Positions 47,623 through 57,340 of a stretch of 64,000 nt of DNA are shown piece after piece (position 1 is the first letter of the stretch; the number at the start of each line of letters is the position of its first letter). The DNA is from Ferruginibacter sp. Lineage in GTDB: Bacteria; Bacteroidota; Bacteroidia; Chitinophagales; Chitinophagaceae. The notes beneath the pieces were generated by a model. That model saw nothing but the letters and a program-made list of their open reading frames with translations. It had not been told where the DNA came from and ran no database searches. The stretch spans positions 62,001 to 126,000 of the forward strand of contig JAURKC010000002.1 of the NCBI GenBank assembly GCA_030831945.1. Direction: 5' to 3'. Both the position numbers and the translations under genes were made by a program.

Positions 47623-47844
47623 TTAATATTCGTCCTCGTTGAAAAAGAAATCATCTTGGCTTGGATAGTCAGGCCAGATATCTTCGAGTCCCTCATATAA
47701 TTCACCTTCATCCTCTAGCTCTTGCAAGTTTTCAATTACTTCAATAGGTGCACCACTTCTGATGGCATAATCTATTAGTTCATCTTTTGATGCAGGCCAA
47801 GGGGCATCTTCTAAATGGGAGGCTAATTCTAGGGTCCAAAACAT
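47623..47844 (-). CDS. DUF2795 small acidic protein
   Basis: 73 residues: MFWTLELASHLEDAPWPASK, then DELIDYAIRSGAPIEVIENL and an acidic C-terminus with EDIWPDYPSQDDFFFNEDEY. Fits the DUF2795 family that is widely conserved and nearly invariant in Bacteroidota; function unknown. A strong promoter precedes it. Confidence 0.9.
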   Translation of the reverse strand: MFWTLELASHLEDAPWPASKDELIDYAIRSGAPIEVIENLQELEDEGELYEGLEDIWPDYPSQDDFFFNEDEY

Positions 47845-47867
47845 CTTCTATATAGATTTAATTTTTG

Positions 47868-47898
47868 CAAATGTAAAAGTTTGAAGTCATTAAACAAA
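47868..47898 (-). promoter_or_regulatory. Promoter of DUF2795 gene
   Basis: TTTG at 47898-47895, 19 bases, TACATTTG at 47875-47868: the best full Bacteroidota promoter in the window, about 20 bases before the ATG. Confidence 0.78.
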
Positions 47899-47993
47899 TG
47901 TATTTTTTACCCAAAAAATTTGCAGTGGTTAATAACTTCTAAATAATGACAGGGACGGCTTGTTAATTCTTAATAATTAGTTACTTTAGCTAG

Positions 47994-48647
47994 ATGTTAA
48001 CTGCCACTAATATTGTTAAAAATTACGGTCTTCTCCCTGTGTTAAAGGGGGTTGATATTCAGATTAACAAGGGTGAAATTGTCAGTATAGTAGGTTCTTC
48101 GGGAGCTGGCAAAAGCACACTGCTACACATTTTGGGCACTTTGGATGCTGCAGATGAGGGCTCAATTATATTGGAGGGTCAAAGGATTGAGCACTTAACG
48201 GGCAGGAAATTGGCTGCCTTTAGGAATAAAAACATTGGCTTTGTTTTTCAATTTCATCACCTTTTACCTGAATTTACTGCGCTAGAAAATGTATGTATTC
48301 CTGCATGGATAGCTGGAACAAAGAAAAAGGAAGTAATTGCAAGGGCGACTCAATTGTTAACAACTTTAGGGCTGGAAAGTCGTTTGGAGAACAAACCACA
48401 GCAACTTTCGGGGGGAGAACAGCAAAGGGTGGCTGTAGCAAGGGCATTGATTAATAACCCTTCCATCATCATGGCGGACGAACCTACTGGTAACTTGGAT
48501 AGCGCTAATGCTAAAGAATTACATCAGCTATTTATAGATTTAAGAAATCAGTTTAATCAAACTTTTTTGATTGTTACGCACAATGAAGAACTCGCACAAA
48601 TGAGTGATCGGATTTTGCAAATGAAGGATGGAAAGATAATTAACTAA
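47994..48647 (+). CDS. lolD: LolD-type ABC transporter ATP-binding protein
   Basis: 217 residues. Walker [14 protein letters not shown] (about 34-46), Q-loop [12 protein letters not shown], signature [16 protein letters not shown] (about 137-152), Walker [14 protein letters not shown] (about 158-170) and H-loop TH. The sequence is LolD-like (lipoprotein release), but no LolC/E permease gene is adjacent, so it must work with proteins encoded elsewhere. Its stop overlaps the convergent cobalamin adenosyltransferase gene by 4 bases. Confidence 0.88.
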   Translation: MLTATNIVKNYGLLPVLKGVDIQINKGEIVSIVGSSGAGKSTLLHILGTLDAADEGSIILEGQRIEHLTGRKLAAFRNKNIGFVFQFHHLLPEFTALENVCIPAWIAGTKKKEVIARATQLLTTLGLESRLENKPQQLSGGEQQRVAVARALINNPSIIMADEPTGNLDSANAKELHQLFIDLRNQFNQTFLIVTHNEELAQMSDRILQMKDGKIIN

Positions 48648-49207
48648 TTCACCCGAGGTTTCCAAGCTACTTCTGCCACTCCTAGTTGGTGTGCGATATA
48701 CCTACTTAAAATAAAAAGATAATCACTTAAACGATTGATATATTTAATCACCAGCGGGTCTACAAAAAGATGATGTTCTTGCAGGTTAACACATAATCTT
48801 TCTGAGCGTCTACAAACACAGCGCGCAATATGAGTTGTAGAGATGGCAGGATGTCCTCCAGGTAAAATAAAGAACTTCATTTCAGAAAGTACTTCATTCA
48901 TTTTATCTATCTCTTTTTCCAAAATTTCAATATCTCCCTCTTTTAGGTCAGGAATTTTCATTGAAGGAACTTTTTCAGGATCGCATGCAAGAGAAGACCC
49001 TACTGTAAATAATCGGTCTTGTATTTCTTTTAGCATCAACTTAGTTGGCTCATCCGAAACTAAATCAATAATGAGTCCGATATAAGAATTTAATTCATCA
49101 ATGGTGCCATAGGTCTCAATACGTAAATGACTTTTAGGAACTCTTGTACCTCCAATTAAACTGGTAGTACCAAGATCACCGCTTTTTGTGTAAATTTTTA
49201 AAGCCAT
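48644..49207 (-). CDS. ATP:cob(I)alamin adenosyltransferase, PduO type
   Basis: 187 residues. [23 protein letters not shown] (ATP loop, about 4-26), [13 protein letters not shown] (about 33-45), and the helix with [11 protein letters not shown] (RxxxR, about 129-139) followed by [16 protein letters not shown] (about 157-172). Adds the adenosyl group to cobalamin; implies a B12-dependent mutase or reductase elsewhere. Confidence 0.94.
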   Translation of the reverse strand: MALKIYTKSGDLGTTSLIGGTRVPKSHLRIETYGTIDELNSYIGLIIDLVSDEPTKLMLKEIQDRLFTVGSSLACDPEKVPSMKIPDLKEGDIEILEKEIDKMNEVLSEMKFFILPGGHPAISTTHIARCVCRRSERLCVNLQEHHLFVDPLVIKYINRLSDYLFILSRYIAHQLGVAEVAWKPRVN

Positions 49208-49263
49208 TTGTATTAAAAATATTTTGAGGCAACGAAAAAATTGAATAAAAAATTAAAAATATT

Positions 49264-49977
49264 TTAAGCTGTTTGTGCGATCAAAGTAGGGTGGTTATTT
49301 AATTTATCGCTTTCTATAACTCCATCTCTTAATCTAATCACTCTATGAGCAAACCCAGCAATATCTTCCTCATGGGTAACTAATATGACGGTATTTCCAT
49401 CATTATGAATTTTACCTAAAATGTCCATAATCTCATGAGATGTTTTAGAGTCGAGATTTCCTGTAGGTTCATCTGCTAGAATGATGGATGGATTATTGAT
49501 TAATGCTCTAGCAATAGCAACCCGCTGGCATTGTCCACCACTTAGTTCATTCGGTTTATGGCTACTCCTGTCTTCTAATTTTACTTTTCTCATTACTTCT
49601 AGGGCTCTATCCATTCTTTCCGCCTTTCCAATTCCACTATAAATCAGCGGTAATGCCACATTCTCCAGTGCAGTAAGCCTAGGTAATAAATTAAATTGCT
49701 GAAATACAAAACCAATTTCTTTGTTACGTACTTCCGCCAAATCATCATCTGGCATGCTGCTCACGTCTTTTCCATTAAGGATATATTTTCCTCCAGAAGG
49801 GGTATCAAGGCAACCTAAAATGTTCATTAGGGTTGACTTACCTGAACCGCTGGGACCCATCAATGCTACATATTCATTTTTCAAAATATCCATATTGAGC
49901 CCCTTTAGCACTTGCAACTCCTGTTTTCCGAGGTAATAACTTTTTACGATACTCTCTAAATGAATGATTCCTTGCAT
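49264..49977 (-). CDS. MacB-type ABC transporter ATP-binding protein
   Basis: 237 residues. Walker [17 protein letters not shown] (about 40-55), [18 protein letters not shown], signature [16 protein letters not shown] (about 144-159; Cys in place of the usual Gln/Arg), Walker [14 protein letters not shown] and H-loop VTHE. Likely partner of a MacB-like permease not in this window. Follows gatC by 105 bases on the same strand. Confidence 0.9.
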   Translation of the reverse strand: MQGIIHLESIVKSYYLGKQELQVLKGLNMDILKNEYVALMGPSGSGKSTLMNILGCLDTPSGGKYILNGKDVSSMPDDDLAEVRNKEIGFVFQQFNLLPRLTALENVALPLIYSGIGKAERMDRALEVMRKVKLEDRSSHKPNELSGGQCQRVAIARALINNPSIILADEPTGNLDSKTSHEIMDILGKIHNDGNTVILVTHEEDIAGFAHRVIRLRDGVIESDKLNNHPTLIAQTA

Positions 49978-50082
49978 AATGATGTATTGTTAGTGGATGG
50001 TTTTATTTAGTTTTAATTACTTGTCCTTACTAGCCCTCATTACTAAGTGCATAAAGGCTTTTAATTTAAATGAGCTATCAAA

Positions 50083-50373
50083 TTATTTTTTAATAACCTT
50101 CGGTACTTTAAAAAACTGGTTATCCTTCATTACGGCATTTTTTAGTCCCTCTTCTCTACTGATGCTGCCTTTTATCTCATCTTCCCTTAACGCATTAATA
50201 TTGTCACTCATGTGCAATAATGGGGACACTCCAGTGGTATCCAGTTCATTTAATTTTTCTACAAACTGAATCATCCTTTGAAGATCATTTTTTATGCCTG
50301 ACTTTTCCGTATCATCAAACTGGAGCCTTGCAAGGTTAGCCAATTTATCTACTAATGCGTCATTTACTTCCAT
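50083..50373 (-). CDS. gatC: Asp-tRNA(Asn)/Glu-tRNA(Gln) amidotransferase subunit C
   Basis: 96 residues: VNDALVDKLANLARLQFDD start, MIQFVEKLNELDTTGVSPL core, LREDEIKGSISREEGLKNA and end NQFFKVPKVIKK, all diagnostic. Stabilises GatAB in indirect tRNA amidation; gatA and gatB are elsewhere. Predicted promoter 50378-50385. Confidence 0.95.
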   Translation of the reverse strand: MEVNDALVDKLANLARLQFDDTEKSGIKNDLQRMIQFVEKLNELDTTGVSPLLHMSDNINALREDEIKGSISREEGLKNAVMKDNQFFKVPKVIKK

Positions 50374-50686
50374 TGAACAAAAATAAAGTATTCCTATTAT
50401 ATGTACCCAATAATTGGATAAGTGGTCGTAGTTTATATTTCAAGGGTGTAAAACCTCCTTTATATCAGTATTTTAAAGAATCGGTATTTTCATTCTGGGT
50501 AACCTTTTTTGTGAAAAATAGCCCCTCATTGCTTTCCAAAGCCCTTTTATGGCAAACCTATTCTCCAAGGCAATGAATTGCAGCTATAGCCTCAGTATAG
50601 ACTAATTAAAAAATCGGAAAAAGACATTGAAATTTTTCATTTCACCTGACTAATCACAATCGAGTTTTGTTATCTTCGCCTTCCTT
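50374..50686. other. Divergent intergenic region gatC / trpS
   Basis: 313 bases. Contains the gatC -7 box and TATCTTCG (one mismatch) 13 bases before trpS. One plus-strand 73-codon frame here has no recognisable protein character and overlaps gatC; I see nothing else. Confidence 0.55.
50378..50385 (-). promoter_or_regulatory. -7 box of gatC
   Basis: TATTTTTG on the minus strand, full match, five bases before the ATG, with TTG 22 bases further up. Leader would be almost absent. Confidence 0.45.
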
Positions 50687-51688
50687 ATGACTGGAAAAAA
50701 GAAAATAGTAATGAGTGGCATTCGCCCTACCGGATTTTTACATTTGGGTAATTATTTTGGGGCTATTCAAAATTATGTCAAAATGCAGGATGAATTTGAG
50801 TGTTATTTCATGGTAGCCGATTTGCATTCACTTACTACGCATCCAGATACTAGCGAACTGAAAAATAATGTTTACAGAGTTTTAGCCGAAAATATTGCTT
50901 GTGGTTTGGATCCAGATAAAGTAGCACTTTATTGTCAGAGTCATATATACGAAACTGCTGAATTGTATTTATACCTGAATATGTTAGCCTATATTGGCGA
51001 ACTAGAAAAGACAGTTACTTTTAAAGATAAAGTTCGCCAGCATCCAGAAAATATCAATGCAGGACTTTTAACTTATCCTGTTTTACAAACAGCCGATATA
51101 ATACTGCACCGAGCTAGTTATGTACCGGTAGGAAAAGATCAAGAGCAACATTTGGAGATGGCTAGAAATTTTGCTCATCGCTTTAATTTTCGTTATGGTG
51201 AAATATTTCCAGAGCCCCAGGCTTTTAACTACAATCAAGTGTTGGTGAAGGTTCCCAGTTTAGACGGAACTGGCAAAATGAGTAAAAGTGAAAACCAGTT
51301 AGCCACTTTGTTTTTGGCTGATGAGGATGATTTGATAAGAAAAAAAGTAATGAAGGCAAAGACAGATAGTGGTCCTACCGAAAATAATTCAGTCAAGCCA
51401 GATTATATAGAAAACATTTTTGGATTAATGCGATTGGTAAGTAGTGAGGAAGTGATCGCAAAATTTGAGCACGATTATACTCATTGCAATATTCGATATG
51501 GTGATATGAAAAAGCAGTTGGCAGAAGATATGGTTTCTTTTATTTCTCCAATAAGAAATAAGGTAAATCATATACTTAATGACGAAGCTTATTTAAAGGA
51601 AGTGATGCAGAAAGGAGCGGAAAAAGCAAGGAAAAGTGCTCAGGCCACTATGCAGTTAGTTAGGGAAGCTATGGGTTTAAATTATTAA
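50687..51688 (+). CDS. trpS: Tryptophanyl-tRNA synthetase
   Basis: 333 residues, class I. SGIRPTGFLHLGNYFGAIQNY (HIGH motif HLGN), PVGKDQEQHLEMARNFAHRFN near 149-169, and DGTGKMSKSENQ (KMSKS near 199-203). Normal length. Confidence 0.97.
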   Translation: MTGKKKIVMSGIRPTGFLHLGNYFGAIQNYVKMQDEFECYFMVADLHSLTTHPDTSELKNNVYRVLAENIACGLDPDKVALYCQSHIYETAELYLYLNMLAYIGELEKTVTFKDKVRQHPENINAGLLTYPVLQTADIILHRASYVPVGKDQEQHLEMARNFAHRFNFRYGEIFPEPQAFNYNQVLVKVPSLDGTGKMSKSENQLATLFLADEDDLIRKKVMKAKTDSGPTENNSVKPDYIENIFGLMRLVSSEEVIAKFEHDYTHCNIRYGDMKKQLAEDMVSFISPIRNKVNHILNDEAYLKEVMQKGAEKARKSAQATMQLVREAMGLNY

Positions 51689-51896
51689 TTATTGCTTGAA
51701 AATTCTGGGTAAAGGGTTACTTATTCAACTCTTTTAGCGGAAAGAATAGTTAGCCTAAACCCTTGAAAAACAAGGTAATCATGATTAACTGGATTGGAAA
51801 GAAATTTTATATCCGGAATATAATTATGTTTGCTTACTTTCATTCAATAAATAACTTTTCGATATCAATATAAATATTATCCTATAAAAGATAGGT

Positions 51897-52532
51897 ATGG
51901 CAAAAATTAAAAAACCGAAGCATATTGCAGTAGCCGGTAATATCGGTGCTGGTAAGACAACTTTAACAGAATTGTTGAGTAAGCATTATAAATGGATACC
52001 GCAATTCGAAGATGTAGATCACAATCCGTACCTCAATGATTTTTATGAGGATATGCCTCGATGGAGTTTCAACCTTCAAATATTTTTCCTTAACAGTCGT
52101 TTAAACCAATTGCTTGAAATAGATCGTGGAACAGAAACGGTTATTCAGGATAGGACTATCTATGAGGATGCTAATATTTTTGCTCCTAATTTACATGATA
52201 TGGGTTTGATGGGTAAAAGAGACTTTGATAATTATTTTCAGTTTTTCGAGACCTTGAAAAAAATGGTAAAGCCACCTGATTTATTGATTTATTTGAAGGC
52301 TTCTGTACCTACCTTGGTAGCTCAAATACAGAAAAGGGGTAGGGAGTACGAGGAGAATATCCGTCTTGATTATTTGAAAAAATTAAATGATTATTACAAT
52401 AACTTTATTGATACCTATAAAGAAGGACCACTTTTAATCATTGATGCGGATACTAATAAGTTTGCTGAAAATGAAGAGCATTTAGGACAGATTATTACAA
52501 AAATTGACTCTACTTTATTTGGTTTATTTTAA
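51897..52532 (+). CDS. Deoxynucleoside kinase
   Basis: 211 residues. P-loop GNIGAGKTTLTELL (about 14-27), FEDVDHNPYLNDFYEDMPRWSFNLQIFFL (substrate-binding Glu near 38), VIQDRTIYED (DR motif, about 81-90) and lid KRGREYEENI near 150. Salvages deoxynucleosides (dA/dG or dC type not decidable by eye). Stands alone. Confidence 0.93.
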   Translation: MAKIKKPKHIAVAGNIGAGKTTLTELLSKHYKWIPQFEDVDHNPYLNDFYEDMPRWSFNLQIFFLNSRLNQLLEIDRGTETVIQDRTIYEDANIFAPNLHDMGLMGKRDFDNYFQFFETLKKMVKPPDLLIYLKASVPTLVAQIQKRGREYEENIRLDYLKKLNDYYNNFIDTYKEGPLLIIDADTNKFAENEEHLGQIITKIDSTLFGLF

Positions 52533-52692
52533 TAGCGTGATTTCGAAGTTGGATGGAGATTGTAATTCTTTTTTCTCTTTAGATTAGCCTCCCGGCTATT
52601 GTTTATAAATATTTTCTATTAGATGAATGATTATTCATCTAACTAATTAGTCAATTACTATTGATTCATAGGATCACCTTTTAATTTTATAG

Positions 52693-53532
52693 ATGGTTTA
52701 TTTTAATTATAACGGCAAAATACATCCTGAGGGTACTCCAGTGATTGGAGTTGATAATCGGGGGCTCAGATATGGAGATGGTTTATTTGAAACTATCAAA
52801 ATGATCAATGGGAAACTGCTATTTGAAGATGACCATTTCGCCCGTCTTTGGAAGGGATTGAAAGCTTTAGAATTTGATGTCCCCAAAAATTTGACTGTAG
52901 ATTTTTTACAAAAAGAGATGACAGCATTGGCCCAAAAGAATGGTCATGCGAACGCAGCAAGAATTCGATTGAATATTGTTAGAGGGGATGGAGGACTCTA
53001 TGATGCAAAAAATCATTTACCCAATTATATCATACAAAGCTGGCCTTTAGCACCAAGTAATGGCGAATGGAATAGTAATGGCCTAGTGTTAGGGATTTAT
53101 GAAGCTGCAAAAAAAAGCTGCGATTTACTAAGTAACCTCAAACACAATAATTACCTTCCTTATGTACTTGCTGCACTAAAGGCTAAGAGTCAAAAATGGA
53201 ATGACGCTATTGTATTAAATACAAATGGAAGGATATGTGACACTACTATTGCTAATATTTTTATTGTCAAAGATGGTGCTGTGTTTACTCCTTCTCTGCA
53301 AGAGGGTTGTGTAGCAGGGGTTATGAGAAGAGTGGTTATTCAACAGGTATTAAAATCAGGTATCGACTTGATAGAAAAGGAAATTAGTATTTCCGAGTTA
53401 TTAGCTGCTGACGAAGTTTTTTTAACGAATAGTATTTATAATATAAGGTGGGTACAAGGTATTGGAGACATTACCTTCAAAAACAGTTTGACCTATACAA
53501 TTTTTTCGTCTTTACAGTCAACTATTTTATAA
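52693..53532 (+). CDS. Class IV PLP aminotransferase-fold protein (PabC/Dat/IlvE-like)
   Basis: 279 residues. Fold IV features: RGLRYGDGLFETIKM (about 25-39), ARIRLNIVRGDGG, NLKHNNYLPYVLAAL with PLP Lys near 155, LNTNGRICDTTIANIFIV (about 179-196) and EGCVAGVMRRVVI (about 208-220). Aminodeoxychorismate lyase (folate) is plausible given nearby folE, but D-amino-acid or branched-chain transaminase activity cannot be excluded. 22 bases before the photolyase gene, so co-transcribed. Confidence 0.85.
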   Translation: MVYFNYNGKIHPEGTPVIGVDNRGLRYGDGLFETIKMINGKLLFEDDHFARLWKGLKALEFDVPKNLTVDFLQKEMTALAQKNGHANAARIRLNIVRGDGGLYDAKNHLPNYIIQSWPLAPSNGEWNSNGLVLGIYEAAKKSCDLLSNLKHNNYLPYVLAALKAKSQKWNDAIVLNTNGRICDTTIANIFIVKDGAVFTPSLQEGCVAGVMRRVVIQQVLKSGIDLIEKEISISELLAADEVFLTNSIYNIRWVQGIGDITFKNSLTYTIFSSLQSTIL

Positions 53533-53554
53533 AAAATATGTTTATATAGATTAA

Positions 53555-54859
53555 ATGAAAAAAGTAAATATTATATGGTTCCGACGGGATCTTCGGCTAG
53601 ATGATAATGCTGCACTTTATCATGCACTTCGATCTGAAGTGCCGGTATTACCGATATTTATTTTTGATAAAAATATTTTAGATCTGCTAGAAGATAAGAC
53701 AGATAGGAGAGTAGCATTCATTCATTCTGCATTGAATGAAATGCAGCAAAAATTAATCAAATTAGGCGCTTCATTACAAGTTTACTATGGTACTCCGCTA
53801 GAAATATTCAACAGTCTATTAAATAAATACCGAGTAGAGCAAGTCTTCACCAATCATGATTATGAACCTTATGCGTTGGAGAGAGAAAAAGTGATTACTC
53901 AATTGTTGGAAAATCATCAAGCTCGATTAGTTACTTTTAAAGATCAGGTGATATTTGAAAAAAACGAAGTGATTAAAGACGATGGCGCTCCTTATACCAT
54001 ATTTACACCTTATAGTAGAAAATGGAAGGCTACCTTGTTAGAAGATCATTTAAAACCATTTGATACTCAAAAGTATTTTAATCATTTTTTTCAGCAGGCT
54101 CCTTTCGCAATTCCAAGTTTGCAATCCATGGGCTTTATTGAGGATGAAAAATCTTTTCCATCAAAATCTTTGGATGAAGAGGTAGTAAAAAAATATGCAG
54201 TTCAAAGAGATTTTCCAGCTATTGCGGGTACTTCAAAATTGGGTGTTCATTTGCGTTTTGGAACGATCAGTATTCGAGCACTAGCCAGAAAAAGTGGCGG
54301 GCTCTCTGAAACTTATTTAAATGAATTGATTTGGAGAGATTTTTATCATATGATATTATTTCATTTTCCGCAGGTTGGTCATTATAAAGCTTTTAAGCAG
54401 GTGTATGATACGATAGAATGGCGTAAAAATGAGGATGATTTTCAAAAATGGTGTAATGGTGTTACAGGATATCCCATTGTAGATGCAGGTATGCGCGAGT
54501 TAAACGCAACGGGATTTATGCATAATAGAGTACGCATGATTGTTGCTTCTTTTCTTACCAAACACTTATTAATTGATTGGAGATGGGGGGAAGCCTATTT
54601 TGCTCAAAAGCTGTTAGATTTTGATTTGGCTGCTAATAATGGTGGATGGCAATGGGCCGCAGGAAGTGGCTGCGATGCGGCACCCTATTTCAGAATATTT
54701 AATCCCTATCTTCAAACACAAAAATTTGATCCAAAGTTGGAGTATATTAAAAAGTGGGTCCCTGAATTCCAGGAATTCACTTATCCATCTCCGATTGTAG
54801 TGCATGAAGACGCTAGAAAGAGATGTCTTGAAGTATATGGAAAGGCTTTGAAAAAATAA
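53555..54859 (+). CDS. Cryptochrome/photolyase family protein (likely CPD photolyase)
   Basis: 434 residues. N-terminal antenna domain (VNIIWFRRDLRLDDNAALYHAL...), C-terminal FAD domain with LNELIWRDFYHMILFHFP near 257-274, WCNGVTGYPIVDAGMRELNATGFMHNRVRMIVASFL near 308-343 and NNGGWQWAAGSGCDAAPYFRIFNP near 363-386. The NGGWQW...G.DAAPYFRIFNP pattern is that of class I CPD photolyases. Light-driven DNA repair in the cytosol. Confidence 0.92.
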   Translation: MKKVNIIWFRRDLRLDDNAALYHALRSEVPVLPIFIFDKNILDLLEDKTDRRVAFIHSALNEMQQKLIKLGASLQVYYGTPLEIFNSLLNKYRVEQVFTNHDYEPYALEREKVITQLLENHQARLVTFKDQVIFEKNEVIKDDGAPYTIFTPYSRKWKATLLEDHLKPFDTQKYFNHFFQQAPFAIPSLQSMGFIEDEKSFPSKSLDEEVVKKYAVQRDFPAIAGTSKLGVHLRFGTISIRALARKSGGLSETYLNELIWRDFYHMILFHFPQVGHYKAFKQVYDTIEWRKNEDDFQKWCNGVTGYPIVDAGMRELNATGFMHNRVRMIVASFLTKHLLIDWRWGEAYFAQKLLDFDLAANNGGWQWAAGSGCDAAPYFRIFNPYLQTQKFDPKLEYIKKWVPEFQEFTYPSPIVVHEDARKRCLEVYGKALKK

Positions 54860-54864
54860 TTCTT

Positions 54865-55152
54865 TTATTGAGTCAGAAGTATTTTTAAAATGGCGATTGT
54901 TAAAATTACCATTGAATAAAAATAAAGTGAGGTAAGCTTCTTATTTACTTTGCTTAAAAAATATAATGAAACAAGTGGTAAAGTGAAAAGCAGGATCAGA
55001 TTGGGAAGCCAACCTATTTCATAGATGACTCCTACAATGGTGAAATAATAGACATTGATTAATCCAGCTACAATCCAAAATAAACTTACCTCAATACTCA
55101 GAAAAAATATAATCTTACTTAAGTTAGTGTGCTTATTTATTGCTGTATTCAT
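54865..55152 (-). CDS. Small membrane protein of unknown function
   Basis: 95 residues with three hydrophobic helices (IIFFLSIEVSLFWIVAGL, LPNLILLFTLPLVSLYFL, LYFYSMVILTIAILKIL). No family recognised. It follows mqnD by 21 bases on the same strand, so probably in the menaquinone operon, and meets the photolyase stop 5 bases away. Confidence 0.6.
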   Translation of the reverse strand: MNTAINKHTNLSKIIFFLSIEVSLFWIVAGLINVYYFTIVGVIYEIGWLPNLILLFTLPLVSLYFLSKVNKKLTSLYFYSMVILTIAILKILLTQ

Positions 55153-55173
55153 TTGTTTTTCTTTATAGAATTT

Positions 55174-56007
55174 TTAAAGCGCTACGAAAATATCTTTTCT
55201 GTTTTTGAGGTCTCCTAGGGATTGAATAGGGTGATTTTCAAGTAGCTTCAGGATGGCCTTTTTTCCTTTTTCGCCTAAATCGAGTGAATACTCATTTACG
55301 TATAAATCAATATGTTGTCGCATTACTTGCTCACTCATTTCTTGAGCATGGCATTTTATATAATCGTTAAGTGCTGGGTATTTTGAAAAGCCATAGGCGA
55401 TGCTTTGTTTAATTAGTGCATCGATGTTTTGTTGTATAGAAGTATCCAATTCTTTTTTGATTACAATACCTCCCAGTGGAATAGCATTGCTTGTTTTTTG
55501 CTCCCAATAGTCACCTAAATCTGTTATTTTCTTTAACCCTTTCCCTTCATAGGTGAATCGGTTTTCATGAATGATTACACCTAAACCTTTTTTTGCTAAA
55601 ACAAAATCTTCTATTTCATCATAGCGAATAAATATTTTATTTTTTGCTTGTGGATAGGCCATTGAAAAAAGGAGGTGAGCAGTGGTATTTTCACCCGGAA
55701 TAGCAATCAATGAATCTTCAATGGATTGATTAGTATCAGCAGTTGAAGAAATTAATAGAGGGCCTACACCTTTTCCTAGGGCACTGCCACTATTCAATAC
55801 CTTATACTTATCTAAAACTAGCGGTAGTACTCCATAACTAAGTTTAGTTATGGCCAATTTTCCCTCTTGGGCCCATTGATTGAGCGTTTGAACATCTTCG
55901 AGCAATACGTCAAATTCAAAACCATTGGTATCAATCTTGTGATTAACAAGTGCATCAAAAATAAAAGTATCATTTGGGCAGGGAGAAAAGCCAAGGGTTA
56001 GTTTCAT
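55174..56007 (-). CDS. mqnD: 1,4-dihydroxy-6-naphthoate synthase (futalosine pathway)
   Basis: 277 residues from ATG 56007: MKLTLGFSPCPNDTFIFDAL, the usual MqnD start, then TKLSYGVLPLVLDKYKVLNSGSALG near 61-85, GENTTAHLLFSMAYP near 114, VIIHENRFTYEGKGL near 151. It converts cyclic dehypoxanthinyl futalosine to the naphthoate precursor of menaquinone. A start nine codons earlier lies inside the restored mqnB frame and is rejected. One base separates it from the restored mqnB stop. Confidence 0.94.
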   Translation of the reverse strand: MKLTLGFSPCPNDTFIFDALVNHKIDTNGFEFDVLLEDVQTLNQWAQEGKLAITKLSYGVLPLVLDKYKVLNSGSALGKGVGPLLISSTADTNQSIEDSLIAIPGENTTAHLLFSMAYPQAKNKIFIRYDEIEDFVLAKKGLGVIIHENRFTYEGKGLKKITDLGDYWEQKTSNAIPLGGIVIKKELDTSIQQNIDALIKQSIAYGFSKYPALNDYIKCHAQEMSEQVMRQHIDLYVNEYSLDLGEKGKKAILKLLENHPIQSLGDLKNRKDIFVAL

Positions 56008-56008
56008 G

Positions 56009-56658
56009 TCAATTGTTTTCTGGGCGTAGTTCATTTTTGATTAGATCAATGAAATTTTTTAGCTCCTCATTTAAATTACTAATAGCTTCTTTTATTTTCC
56101 ATTTAGTTTATCTCGCTCACCTACGTTGTTGGAAATACTTCTTAATTGTATGAAAGGAATTTTTTGATGTAATGCTATAAAATGTAAAGCAGCCCCTTCC
56201 ATACTTTCTATTTCAGGTGAAAAATGAATGATGGACTGATTTTTCTGAACTTCACTATCACTTACTTTATTAACTGTAATCGCTTTGACTGCTTTTAATT
56301 TTGAAATAGAAAAGAGTTTACTTGAATTAATTAGCCAGCCATCGGTAAAAGGGAATTCATTTCCGTTAGCAAAATTTGATTTAAAAATAGGGGTAAATTC
56401 ATTTTTTTCTTCCATACCAATATCGCCAAAAGTATCTTGTTTTACGATGACTACTTCACCCAATGAAAGGGTATTTGAAAATGAACCTGCAATTCCTGCC
56501 TGAATGATGATATCTGGTTGTAAAGAAAGTATTGCTTTTTGAACTTGAAATAAAGTCGAGGGAACACCCACCCCAGTAATAAGAACATCAATGTTTTTAT
56601 TGGAAGATATATAGGGTTCAATTTCCTGTTGGGTCGCTGCTGTTAGTAAAATTCGCAT
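56009..56658 (-). pseudogene. mqnB: Futalosine hydrolase MqnB, frameshifted near the C-terminus
   Basis: Nucleosidase of the futalosine menaquinone route (futalosine to dehypoxanthinyl futalosine). The frame from ATG 56658 (MRILLTAATQQEIEPY) carries ITGVGVPSTLFQVQ, IQAGIAGSFSNTLSLGEVVIV and ESMEGAALHFIALHQKIPFIQLRSISNNVGERDKLNG, then stops at 56092. Reading the next frame from about 56100 gives a KWKIKEAISNLNEELKN ending, as in homologues, and a stop at 56009-56011 one base before mqnD. So one base is missing near 56099-56106 (an A-run). It may be a sequencing error, a real mutation or a recoding site. Confidence 0.85.
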
Positions 56659-56703
56659 AGTACAAATTTCGGCTATAGTCTTCATATTTTGGTATTTTGG
56701 GAC

Positions 56704-56711
56704 TACCTTTG
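56704..56711 (+). promoter_or_regulatory. -7 box of first PTPS gene
   Basis: TACCTTTG followed by C, a full match, 21 bases before the ATG at 56733. Confidence 0.6.
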
Positions 56712-56732
56712 CAGAAATTTTGAGGATATACG

Positions 56733-57143
56733 ATGGTTTACATTACCCGAATAGAACATTTTAACGCAGCTCACCGACTTTTTAATCCATCTTGGACTAA
56801 GGAAAAAAATGAGGAAGTATTTGGTAAATGTGCTAATGAGAATTGGCATGGACATAACTTTGAATTATATGTTACACTAAAAGGGGAACCTAATGTTGAT
56901 ACTGGATTTGTATTCGATGTTAAAAAATTGAGTTTGATTGTTCAGCAGCACGTGATTGATAAATTGGATCACAAAAACCTCAACCTAGATGTTGACTTTA
57001 TGGCTGGAAAATTATGTTCCATTGAAAATTTAGTAATCGGTATATGGGGCCAGCTAGTACCTCATTTGCCCAAGGGTGTACATTTACATTGTCTGAAATT
57101 ATATGAAACTCCTCGAATTTTTGTTGAATATTACGGAGTTTAA
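56733..57143 (+). CDS. 6-pyruvoyl-tetrahydropterin synthase-like protein, copy 1
   Basis: 136 residues. [16 protein letters not shown] with a zinc His near 13, EVFGKCANENWHGHNFELYV with catalytic Cys near 32 and zinc His-Gly-His near 38-40, KLDHKNLNLDV with the Asp/His pair, and YETPRIFVEYYGV end with the pterin-binding Glu. The GKC-x5-HGHN spacing matches animal PTPS rather than QueD (CxxxHGH). Makes 6-pyruvoyl-tetrahydropterin, or a related pterin, from dihydroneopterin triphosphate. Confidence 0.85.
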   Translation: MVYITRIEHFNAAHRLFNPSWTKEKNEEVFGKCANENWHGHNFELYVTLKGEPNVDTGFVFDVKKLSLIVQQHVIDKLDHKNLNLDVDFMAGKLCSIENLVIGIWGQLVPHLPKGVHLHCLKLYETPRIFVEYYGV

Positions 57144-57178
57144 ATGTTAAACAGATCACTTTTTATTCGAATACAGCA

Positions 57179-57201
57179 AACAATTGGTAATTTCAATTGT
57201 T
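57179..57201 (+). terminator. Hairpin between the two PTPS genes
   Basis: AACAATTG-N7-CAATTGTT, 8-base perfect stem, AT-rich, no long T-run; a weak terminator or processing site. Confidence 0.35.
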
Positions 57202-57340
57202 AGTTATTTCGAGAGTTGATGGTTTTGAACAGCAAACTTCTGTTATAACCTTCAGTATTAAACGTTCTAAACTATTTTCCTTTTCTAAGTTTAAATGTTT
57301 TTGTTACTGTTTTAACCATTTCAATTTTTAATTATAAGTA

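Noticed and set aside
50355..50576. 73-codon plus-strand frame before trpS
   Set aside because: Overlaps the gatC start, has no recognisable motif or promoter, and lies in a divergent regulatory gap. I also considered YidD, but its Cys-containing motif is absent.
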